From positions 1 through 46,351 of the forward strand of contig VBCH01000213.1 of the NCBI GenBank assembly GCA_005884455.1: a stretch of 46,351 nucleotides of DNA, written 5' to 3'. The notes beneath the pieces were generated by a model. That model was not told the DNA's origin. It did not search any database and saw only the letters and a list, made by a program, of their open reading frames with translations. The stretch is from Betaproteobacteria bacterium. GTDB taxonomy: Bacteria; Pseudomonadota; Gammaproteobacteria; Burkholderiales; SG8-39. Position numbers and translations under genes: made by a program. Below, one piece after another: positions 16,368 to 23,608 of the stretch (its first letter is position 1; the number at the start of each line of letters is the position of its first letter).

Positions 16368-18506
16368 CTAGTCCATGGGCGGCAGCGAAAGAGCGAACAG
16401 GGTGTTGCCGGCAATCACCGCTATGAACTGAGTCCGACCGACTGCGTACGCCACCGGTGGAGCATTCAGACGCGCTCCGAGGCGAATGCGCCACAAAGTT
16501 CGGCCGGTATCGGAATCAAACGCAAGAAACTCGTGATAGTAACCAGCGAAGACCACGCCGCCGGCGGTTGAGAGGACTCCGCCGACGAAGTGCGTGATAT
16601 CAGCTCCGCGCTCGAGTGGCGCTTCCCAGCGGACATTGCCCGTCCCTGCTTCGATCGCTCTTATGCTCGCCAGGGCCGACTGGTTTCCGGAGAAAATCGA
16701 TGTGCTGCCCTCCCACGCCCGCTCCCCTTTTGCGACGTGAACTTCGCTGGCGAAGTAGATCGACGCGGCGTCGATTGTAGGCACGTACATCAACCTGCGG
16801 CCCGCATCGTAGGATGGCGGCCACCAGTTCGTGGCGCCGCCCACTGCCGGCGACACGAGCGTACCCTTGCGGCTCGATTTCGCCTCGGGGCGGACGATCG
16901 GGTGGCCGTCGGGCGTGAATCCCGCCGCCCAGGTTTGTTTGGCGAACGGCCTGGCGAAAAGAAACTGTCCCGTCTGCCGGTCGATCGCATAGAAAAACCC
17001 GTTGCGATTCGCCCACAGGAGCGCGGCCCGCGGTTGTCCCTGCCAAGGGATTTCCGCGAGTACCGGCTGCTGTACTGCATCCCAATCGTGCTCATCCCCG
17101 GGCGTGAACTGGTAGTGCCATCGGAGCTCCCCGGAGCCGCTATCCAGGGCCACCACGCTGTTCGAGAAGAGGTTGGCGCCAGCGCGTTCCTTGCTCTGGA
17201 AGGGCGGCGCCGGGTTGCCGACGCCCCAGTACAGAAGGTTCAGATTCGCGTCGTATGCCCCGGTAGTCCACGTCGGCGCTCCGCCGGTCTTCCAGGAATC
17301 GCCGGCCCAGGTATCGTGCCCGGCCTCCCCGGGGCCAGGCACGGTATTGAACTTCCACAGAAGCCGTCCGTCGCTCGCAGCGTATGCTGCGATGAACCCG
17401 CGGATACCGAACTCTCCGCCTGCGACCCCCACTACGACGCGATCACCCAAAGCGAGCGGAGCCCCCGTCATCGAATAGCCGTCGCGAAAATCCGCGACCC
17501 TGGTCTCCCATTTCTTGCGTCCCGTTGAGGCATTCAGGGCAACGAGATGCGCATCGAGCGTCCCCACAAATACCGAGTCGTTCAAGATCGCAACGCCTCG
17601 GTTCACCGGCCCGCAGCACAACGGGAGGTTAGTCGGCACGGGCCGCCGGAATTCCCATACCTTCTTTCCCGTGGCCGCATCGAGCGCAACTACCCCGTCG
17701 GGCGACTCCGTGACGAAGACCAGATTTGAAGCAACGATTGGAGAGGCTTCGAGAAACTCGTTCGTGGATCTGAGTTGCGCGACCCATGCTACTCGCAACT
17801 TTCGAACGTTCTGTTTCGAGATGCTTGAGAGATGGCTATGACGGTGTCCGGCATAGTTCCCGGCGAAGGTGAGCCATTCATTTGGGCGCTTGCCCGACTC
17901 AAGAATGCTTGCCGCTTCGACTTTGATCTGCGCGGCCATCGCAGGAGTTCCCTCGGTGCTCGAGGTATCGAGCAATCGCTGCTTCAAATATGCGTGCGTT
18001 TCCCAGATCTCGCGATCAGCCAGCGGCTGCGCGGACATCGCGGTGCCCGGGCGCCCCCATTTTACCGCCGCAAAGAATGTCCAATCCGTGTTGTTCCCGA
18101 TGAAGGAAACCAAATCCGGGCCGCTCTTGCCCCTTCCACCGTCTCCGTGACAGGACGAGCATGACGTGCCGTACAACCGGGCACCCCTCTCTACGGAATC
18201 CTTGCCAGAAATAAAGTTTGTAATCGCCGAGACGACATTTGGATTCTTGGCTAGGTCTCCGAGGTAAACCGGGCTTTCGGGGGCGAGCCATCTCACGAAG
18301 TCCGCAAGCGGAAGTTCCGGAAGCTCACCCAAGAGCTTTGCTCGGACAACACGCGCTCGCCAGGCAAGCGCGTCAGACGAGATGATGGCGAGAGCGGCCA
18401 ATGCCACCAAGGCCGCCACAAAGACCAGCCCCATCAACACTACGCGCCGTGAAGGGCGCATGCTATGTCGAGCCTTTGCGATGCGGGCTCCAAACCGCCG
18501 GAGCAT
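16368..18506 (-). CDS. Membrane-anchored cytochrome c-PQQ dehydrogenase fusion
   Basis: The protein has 712 residues. A single helix (VVLMGLVFVAALVALAALAII, about 23-45) anchors it with the rest in the periplasm. A c-type cytochrome domain follows, with a haem site SCSSCHGDGG (about 117) and a likely axial Met in GRPGTAMSAQPL. From about residue 215 it is an eight-bladed quinoprotein beta-propeller with repeated tryptophan-docking segments such as VVALDAATGKKVWEF. An adjacent-cysteine pair (PLCCGPVNRG) and PGDEHDWDAVQQPVL match the PQQ pocket of quinoprotein alcohol dehydrogenases. An N-terminal haem domain is found in polyvinyl-alcohol dehydrogenase-type enzymes, while methanol/ethanol types carry it at the C-terminus. 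The alcohol or aldose substrate is unknown. It is convergent with the MBOAT gene, 25 bases apart. Confidence 0.85.
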   Translation of the reverse strand: MLRRFGARIAKARHSMRPSRRVVLMGLVFVAALVALAALAIISSDALAWRARVVRAKLLGELPELPLADFVRWLAPESPVYLGDLAKNPNVVSAITNFISGKDSVERGARLYGTSCSSCHGDGGRGKSGPDLVSFIGNNTDWTFFAAVKWGRPGTAMSAQPLADREIWETHAYLKQRLLDTSSTEGTPAMAAQIKVEAASILESGKRPNEWLTFAGNYAGHRHSHLSSISKQNVRKLRVAWVAQLRSTNEFLEASPIVASNLVFVTESPDGVVALDAATGKKVWEFRRPVPTNLPLCCGPVNRGVAILNDSVFVGTLDAHLVALNASTGRKKWETRVADFRDGYSMTGAPLALGDRVVVGVAGGEFGIRGFIAAYAASDGRLLWKFNTVPGPGEAGHDTWAGDSWKTGGAPTWTTGAYDANLNLLYWGVGNPAPPFQSKERAGANLFSNSVVALDSGSGELRWHYQFTPGDEHDWDAVQQPVLAEIPWQGQPRAALLWANRNGFFYAIDRQTGQFLFARPFAKQTWAAGFTPDGHPIVRPEAKSSRKGTLVSPAVGGATNWWPPSYDAGRRLMYVPTIDAASIYFASEVHVAKGERAWEGSTSIFSGNQSALASIRAIEAGTGNVRWEAPLERGADITHFVGGVLSTAGGVVFAGYYHEFLAFDSDTGRTLWRIRLGARLNAPPVAYAVGRTQFIAVIAGNTLFALSLPPMD

Positions 18507-18929
18507 GCGACCGAGCCCGACGAGCGGCCCCGGGCTCCGATGGGGGAGATGCCTGCGGTTTGAGGTGAGCCACGCTGGCGCGCCATGCGGCGGATACTTT
18601 TGTTTATCTGCCCTTATGTTTCAAGTTCTTGAGCCAACCCCACCGACGCGAAGCAAGTTAAGTATACAGTAACGGGCATTTCCCGATCCAGTGCCGGACA
18701 CCAGGCGCCGGCCCACGCTGACCTCCGACAGAGATGGCGGCAAGGAAGCGGCACTGCCAAGCGAGCACTTCACGAATCCTTTGCTCATTTGATGACGGTC
18801 GGAAACGAAGGCCTTGTCTAAATCCCTTGTAGAATCCTTCCTTCCGAAATTTCCCCGGGATCGAGCTCAACGGCGGTTTCCACTGCTGCCATTGAGAACC
18901 ATGCGTCCCTGGACAGGCTACGAGAAACG
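18507..18929. other. 423-base non-coding divergent region upstream of PQQ dehydrogenase and asnB
   Basis: No believable ORF was found. It must hold the promoters of both flanking genes. A TATACT reading to the left near 18660 could be a -10 box for the PQQ gene, and TAGAAT at 18830 could be one for asnB, but neither has a convincing -35 at 16-18 bases. No repeat or strong hairpin was seen. Confidence 0.4.
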
Positions 18930-20822
18930 ATGTGCGGCATTTGCGGGTTTTTCGGCGAGGGGATACAGGCCTCGGCGGACGCTCTGGAGCGCATGAACCA
19001 GACGCTCGTGCGCCGCGGGCCGGACGAAGACGGCATCTTTCTGCGTGCCGGGGTCGGGCTGGCGATGCGACGGCTGAGCATCATCGACCTCAGCGGGGGC
19101 CGCCAACCGATCCACAACGAAGACAGCACCGTATGGGTGGTCTTCAACGGCGAGATCTACAATTATCGGGAGTTACGCGCCGCACTCCTAGCGCGAGGGC
19201 ACCGGTTCGAGACCCATTCAGACACCGAGGTGATCGTCCACCTCTACGAGGAATACGGGGATGAGTTGGTGCACCATCTGCGGGGCATGTTTGCGTTTGC
19301 GCTTTGGGACACGCGCCGCAGCCGCGGCCTGATCGCCCGGGACAGGCTCGGCATCAAACCCCTGTTTTACGCCGAGTTGGGAGGCACGCTGCTGTTCGGC
19401 TCCGAGATAAAGGCCGTCCTCGCCTCGAAGTTGGTCAGTCGGGAACTTGACTATCAAGCGATCGATGCCTTCTTCACCTTTACCTACATACCCGCGCCGC
19501 TCACCATCTATCGCCGGGTGCGCAAGCTGGAGCCGGGGCAGCTCCTGGTGTGGGAATCTGGACGTGCCGAGATGCGGCACTACTGGGACCTCGACGTCAG
19601 CAGGGTCGACGAGCGGCCGGACGAGCAGGGGTGGCTAGGTCTCTTCGACGCCGCCATCGAGGACGCGGTGTCGTCGCATCTGGTGAGCGACGTTCCGATC
19701 GGGGCTTTTCTTTCCGGCGGAATCGACAGCAGCCTGGTCGTGGCGCTGATGAAACCTCATCTGAAGGATCCAGTGCAGACGTTCACTATGGGCTTTGGCG
19801 GCGCCCGCAACCCGCTGATCGATGAGCGCCCCCTGGCGGCCAAGGTGGCGGCCCGCTACGGCTGTGAATTCCACGACTATTCCGTTCAACCGGATTTTCG
19901 CGAAATTGTCGGCGATATCGTGCACGCTTTCGACGAGCCTTTCTCGGACGACTCCGTGGTTCCCAGCTATTACGTCTCCCAGTTCACGCGGCAACACGTC
20001 AAGGTGGCGCTCTCGGGGCTCGGCGGCGACGAGCTCTTTGCAGGGTACCAGCGTTACTCGGGAGTCCTGCTTGGCCAGTACTATTCGCGCTGGGTACCCG
20101 GCCCGCTGCACCGGCACGTGGTTCAGCCCCTGTTGCAGCATCTGCCCGAACCGGCGCACGGAGGCGACCGCGTCGACCACGCCAAGCGCTTCGCCGCCGG
20201 CGCGCTTCAGTCATCTGCCGAGCGCTATCTAGGATTCGTCTCGACCCTTCCGGCGCACGAGCGCCGCTGCCTGTTTCGGCCGGACGTCTCCCGGCAGATC
20301 GACTTCGCCGCGACCGACCGGATCGTCACGGAACCTTATGAACGATGTGGCGCTCCCGAAGACGTTACCCGCGCCCTCTACGTTGACATGAAGACCTATC
20401 TTCCAGAGGATATCCTTGCCCTGTCGGACCGGCTCAGCATGTGGCATTCGCTGGAAGTGCGCGTGCCGCTGGTCGACCATCGGCTCGTTGAACTCAGCGC
20501 GAAGCTTCCGGCACGCTACAAAATCGACTGGCGCCACAAGAAGATTCTGCTGAGGCAAATCGCGGCGCGCCGCCTGCCTTCGGAGGTGATCACGCATCGC
20601 AAGCAGGGATTCGAATCACCGATGGGCGCTTGGCTGCGCACCGATTTGGCCGGGTACGCGCGCGATATTCTAGGGACGGGTCGCCTCGGAAAGACCGGCC
20701 TGTTCGACATGAAATATGTCTCTGCAAGACTCGAAGAACATATGAGCGGGCGCCACAAGAACAACAAGCTGCTTTTCTCCCTGATCATGTTCCAGGAGTG
20801 GTTCGAACGCCATGGAGTATGA
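18930..20822 (+). CDS. asnB: Asparagine synthase-type glutamine amidotransferase
   Basis: The 630-residue class II amidotransferase begins MCGICGFFG, with Cys2 as the N-terminal nucleophile after Met removal. RRGPDEDG, FNGEIYNYRELR and the glutaminase core extend to about residue 190. The synthetase domain has the pyrophosphate loop AFLSGGIDSSLVVALM (about 255) and LSGLGGDELFAGY (about 355). The C-terminal RKQGFESPMGAWLR is typical. It could make asparagine. Proteins like this inside polysaccharide loci, including the exosortase-associated amidotransferase group, are often thought to amidate a sugar acid. Location just before galE and a uronate epimerase supports that reading. No exosortase gene is in view. 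Confidence is high for family, moderate for role. Confidence 0.9.
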   Translation: MCGICGFFGEGIQASADALERMNQTLVRRGPDEDGIFLRAGVGLAMRRLSIIDLSGGRQPIHNEDSTVWVVFNGEIYNYRELRAALLARGHRFETHSDTEVIVHLYEEYGDELVHHLRGMFAFALWDTRRSRGLIARDRLGIKPLFYAELGGTLLFGSEIKAVLASKLVSRELDYQAIDAFFTFTYIPAPLTIYRRVRKLEPGQLLVWESGRAEMRHYWDLDVSRVDERPDEQGWLGLFDAAIEDAVSSHLVSDVPIGAFLSGGIDSSLVVALMKPHLKDPVQTFTMGFGGARNPLIDERPLAAKVAARYGCEFHDYSVQPDFREIVGDIVHAFDEPFSDDSVVPSYYVSQFTRQHVKVALSGLGGDELFAGYQRYSGVLLGQYYSRWVPGPLHRHVVQPLLQHLPEPAHGGDRVDHAKRFAAGALQSSAERYLGFVSTLPAHERRCLFRPDVSRQIDFAATDRIVTEPYERCGAPEDVTRALYVDMKTYLPEDILALSDRLSMWHSLEVRVPLVDHRLVELSAKLPARYKIDWRHKKILLRQIAARRLPSEVITHRKQGFESPMGAWLRTDLAGYARDILGTGRLGKTGLFDMKYVSARLEEHMSGRHKNNKLLFSLIMFQEWFERHGV

Positions 20823-20830
20823 ACAGTCCA

Positions 20831-20847
20831 CCGGCATGCAATGCCGG
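20831..20847. repeat. Perfect 7-bp hairpin after asnB
   Basis: CCGGCAT-gca-ATGCCGG begins 8 bases after the asnB stop. No T-run follows. It may mark the 3' end of asnB mRNA or a processing site before galE. Confidence 0.4.
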
Positions 20848-20939
20848 ATGCTCGGAATGCAATGGGTCGCCAGCGCTCGCCCGCGGGAGAATCGGCCGGG
20901 CCCCGTGGCAGCATCGGTGTCGGGTATGGACACGGCTCC

Positions 20940-21965
20940 ATGAAAGTCCTTGTCACCGGAGGCGCCGGCTACATCGGATCCCACAGCTGTGTCGAACTGA
21001 TGCAGGCTGGGCACGACGTCGTGATTTTCGACAATCTGTGCAACAGCCATGCGGCAGTGGTCGGGCGCATCGCGCGCATCACGGGCCGGACCCCGGATTT
21101 CCTGAAGGGAGACGTCCGTGATAGGGATTCGCTTCGCGATGCGTTTGCGCGCCAGCGTTTCGACGCGGTCATCCACTTCGCCGGCCTCAAGGCCGTCGGG
21201 GAATCAGTCGAGAAGCCGATCGAGTACTACGACAACAACGTGCAAGGCGCGTTGACGCTGTGCCGCGCGATGGCGCAGGCAGGAGTCCGAATGCTAGTGT
21301 TCTCCTCCTCGGCGACGGTCTACGGCGATCCTTCCTCGGTGCCTATCCGCGAAGACGCGCCGCTCGCTCCCACCAACCCCTACGGCCACTCGAAGCTGAT
21401 GGTCGAGCAGATTTTGGGGGATCTCGCGGCCTCCGATCCCACCTGGCGCATGGCCGTGTTGCGGTACTTCAACCCCGCCGGTGCTCACTCGAGCGGATTG
21501 ATCGGTGAAGATGCGCAGGGTATTCCGAACAATCTGATGCCCAATCTCGCTCAGGTTGCCGCGGGCGTTCGCGACAAGGTACGCGTATTCGGCAGCGACT
21601 ATCCGACGCGCGATGGGACCGGGGTACGTGACTACATTCATGTGGTGGATCTCGCGCGTGGCCATCTCGCGGCGGTTGAAACCATGCTGCGGGAGGGGAG
21701 GGGGATCACACTGAACCTGGGCACCGGGAGCGGGATTTCGGTGCTGGAGGCGGTGCGCGCATTCGAGCGCGCGAGCGGCCGACCGATTCCCCTCGAGCGC
21801 GTGGCCCGCCGTGCGGGGGATGTGGCCGAGTGCTATGCGGACCCATCGCTCGCCGAAAAGACGCTTGGCTGGAAGGCTCAATACGGCCTCGACGAGATGT
21901 GCCGGGATGCATGGCGCTGGCAAAGCACGAACCCGCGCGGCTACCGCGAGGAAAGTCGAAAATGA
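20940..21965 (+). CDS. galE: UDP-glucose 4-epimerase
   Basis: The ATG at 20940 gives 341 residues. The longer ORF from 20841 adds 33 low-complexity residues with no homology-like content. The NAD-binding motif is VLVTGGAGYIGSHSCVEL, and VFSSSATVYG with NPYGHSKLMVE provides the Ser and YxxxK catalytic residues. FNPAGAH and RDYIHVVDLARGH are standard for GalE. The enzyme interconverts UDP-Glc and UDP-Gal (or the N-acetyl forms) in the cytosol. Its stop overlaps the next epimerase start as ATGA, so the pair is co-translated. It provides the galacto-configured donor for the locus. Confidence 0.93.
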   Translation: MKVLVTGGAGYIGSHSCVELMQAGHDVVIFDNLCNSHAAVVGRIARITGRTPDFLKGDVRDRDSLRDAFARQRFDAVIHFAGLKAVGESVEKPIEYYDNNVQGALTLCRAMAQAGVRMLVFSSSATVYGDPSSVPIREDAPLAPTNPYGHSKLMVEQILGDLAASDPTWRMAVLRYFNPAGAHSSGLIGEDAQGIPNNLMPNLAQVAAGVRDKVRVFGSDYPTRDGTGVRDYIHVVDLARGHLAAVETMLREGRGITLNLGTGSGISVLEAVRAFERASGRPIPLERVARRAGDVAECYADPSLAEKTLGWKAQYGLDEMCRDAWRWQSTNPRGYREESRK

Positions 21966-22975
21966 GGGTTCTTGTCACGGGAGCGGCTGGATTCATCGGC
22001 TCGGCGCTGGCACACCAGCTGCTCGATCGCGGCGATGAAATCGTTGGCATCGACAATCTGAACGCCTACTACGACGTCCGGCTCAAGCGGGCGCGGCTCG
22101 AGCGCCTGCTCGCGCGTTCCGGGTTCCGCTTTCAGAAGCTGGACATCGTCGAGCGCAAGCCGATGGGCGAGCTTTTCGCAGGCGGCAAATTCGACTCGGT
22201 GGTGCATCTAGCCGCGCAAGCCGGGGTGCGCTATTCGATCGAGAATCCCTCGGCCTACGTCGACGCCAACCTCGTCGGCTTCATGCACGTGCTCGAGGGG
22301 TGCCGCCACACGAAGGTCGGGCATCTCGTGTTCGCGTCGAGCAGCTCCGTCTACGGCGCAAACACCCGGTTGCCGTTTTCCGAGCACGACAATGTCGACC
22401 ACCCGGTCTCGTTGTACGCGGCGACCAAAAAGGCAAACGAATTGATGGCGCACAGCTACGCTCACCTCTACGGGTTGCCGTGCACGGGCCTGCGGTTCTT
22501 CACCGTCTACGGTCCCTGGGGCCGCCCGGACATGGCGCTGTTCAAGTTCACCGAAGGAATCCTCGCCGGGCGGCCGATCCCGGTGTTCAACCGCGGGGAA
22601 ATGGTGCGCGATTTCACCTACGTCGACGACATCGTCGAAGGAGTCATCCGGGTCATGGGGAAGCCTGCCGCTCCCGCCGCCGGCTGGAGCGGCGACCGCC
22701 CGGACCCCGCGACCAGTTATGCTCCCTGGCGCATCTTCAACATCGGCAACAACCAGCCGGTCAAGCTCATGCGCTATATCGAAGTGCTCGAGCAGTGTCT
22801 CGGGCGAAAGGCGCAGCTCGAGCTCCTTCCGATGCAAGCCGGAGATGTTCCGGCGACTTTTGCGGATGTGAGCGAGCTGCACGAATCGGTCGGCTACAAG
22901 CCGCAGACTCCGATCGAGGTCGGCGTCAGGCGATTCGCGGAGTGGTATCAGGCCTTCTATTGCAAATCCGCGTGA
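21962..22975 (+). CDS. UDP-glucuronate 4-epimerase-like NAD-dependent epimerase
   Basis: The start at 21962 overlaps the galE stop and gives 337 residues. The Rossmann motif is VLVTGAAGFIGSALAHQLL, and SLYAATKKANELMAHSY holds the YxxxK pair. The segments NLNAYYDVRLKRARL, FTVYGPWGRPDMALFKF and NIGNNQPVKLMRYIEVLEQ are those of the LpsL/GAE group that converts UDP-GlcA to UDP-GalA. Specificity inside the extended SDR superfamily cannot be fixed by eye. A UDP-glucose dehydrogenase (Ugd) would be required and is not in the window. With asnB upstream, a uronic acid or its amide may be a component of the glycan. Confidence 0.88.
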   Translation: MRVLVTGAAGFIGSALAHQLLDRGDEIVGIDNLNAYYDVRLKRARLERLLARSGFRFQKLDIVERKPMGELFAGGKFDSVVHLAAQAGVRYSIENPSAYVDANLVGFMHVLEGCRHTKVGHLVFASSSSVYGANTRLPFSEHDNVDHPVSLYAATKKANELMAHSYAHLYGLPCTGLRFFTVYGPWGRPDMALFKFTEGILAGRPIPVFNRGEMVRDFTYVDDIVEGVIRVMGKPAAPAAGWSGDRPDPATSYAPWRIFNIGNNQPVKLMRYIEVLEQCLGRKAQLELLPMQAGDVPATFADVSELHESVGYKPQTPIEVGVRRFAEWYQAFYCKSA

Positions 22976-22999
22976 ACGCAATACGCGGGGCCTGGACGA

Positions 23000-23458
23000 C
23001 TACTGCGGAAGGGAAATGCGCCGCGCTCCGTCGAATCGTCTCACCCAGTAGTTTCCGCGCATGTTTTCGACGCGCACTGCGCTGCCGGGCCGAGGTGCGT
23101 GGATGAAGCGATTGTCGCCGAGAAAAATTCCCACGTGGGAGTAGGGTCGCCGCTCGGTGTTGTAGAACACCAGGTCGCCCGCTTCGAGCTGCGACAGGGT
23201 CACGTGTCTGCCCATCCTGCTTTGCGCCAGGGCATTGTGCGGCAGCTCGATGCCGAAAGCTTCCCTATAGACGTGCGCCACCAAGCCGCTGCAGTCGAAG
23301 CCATTTTCGGGCGAATCTCCACCCCTGCGGTACTGCACACCCGCGCTGGCGAGCGCCTGAAAGACCATCTCCTGGCTGCGGGGAGAGCGTTGCGACTGGA
23401 GAGGCGCGGCGCAGCCCGAGAGAATCAAAACCGCCAAAAACAGGTAGTTGCAACGCAT
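23000..23458 (-). CDS. NlpC/P60 peptidoglycan endopeptidase lipoprotein
   Basis: The ATG at 23458 gives 152 residues with a lipoprotein signal peptide, MRCNYLFLAVLILSGCAAP, whose Cys follows the LSG lipobox. The longer ORF in the track extends into the dinG leader region and is rejected. The mature protein is a minimal NlpC/P60 domain: the catalytic Cys is in NGFDCSGLVAHVY, the His in YSHVGIFLG, and the third residue in FIHAPRPGS. Such proteins (Spr/MepS-like) cleave the D-Glu-mDAP or mDAP-mDAP peptide bonds in the periplasm. It converges on the epimerase gene 24 bases away and diverges from dinG. Confidence 0.92.
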   Translation of the reverse strand: MRCNYLFLAVLILSGCAAPLQSQRSPRSQEMVFQALASAGVQYRRGGDSPENGFDCSGLVAHVYREAFGIELPHNALAQSRMGRHVTLSQLEAGDLVFYNTERRPYSHVGIFLGDNRFIHAPRPGSAVRVENMRGNYWVRRFDGARRISLPQ

Positions 23459-23506
23459 GATGAAAGTTACCTTAGACCATGGGGACCTCGGTGTAAAGAA
23501 GGACAA

Positions 23507-23553
23507 GGCCGGCTTCGAGGCCGGCCCGAGGCGAAGCCCGAATCGAGGCTTCG
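23507..23553. repeat. Two consecutive GC-rich stem-loops in the nlpC/dinG divergent region
   Basis: GGCCGGC-TTCGAG-GCCGGCC (23507-23526) is followed by CGAAGCC-8 bases-GGCTTCG (23532-23553). Both stems are perfect 7-mers. They lie just before a TATAGT at 23558 and the dinG start. They may structure the mRNA leader or be a remnant of a small palindromic repeat. Confidence 0.5.
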
Positions 23554-23572
23554 ACGTTATAGTGCTTGGGTC

Positions 23573-23608
23573 ATGAAAATCGGGGTCCAGGTTGAAGAAG
23601 GCGGCTAA
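23573..23608 (+). CDS. Possible 11-residue upstream ORF overlapping dinG start
   Basis: ATG at 23573 encodes MKIGVQVEEGG and stops at 23608, overlapping the dinG TTG start at 23592 in a different frame. The dinG frame itself has a stop at 23574-23576, so dinG cannot start further upstream. This may be a leader peptide that couples translation to dinG, or chance. Confidence 0.25.
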   Translation: MKIGVQVEEGG

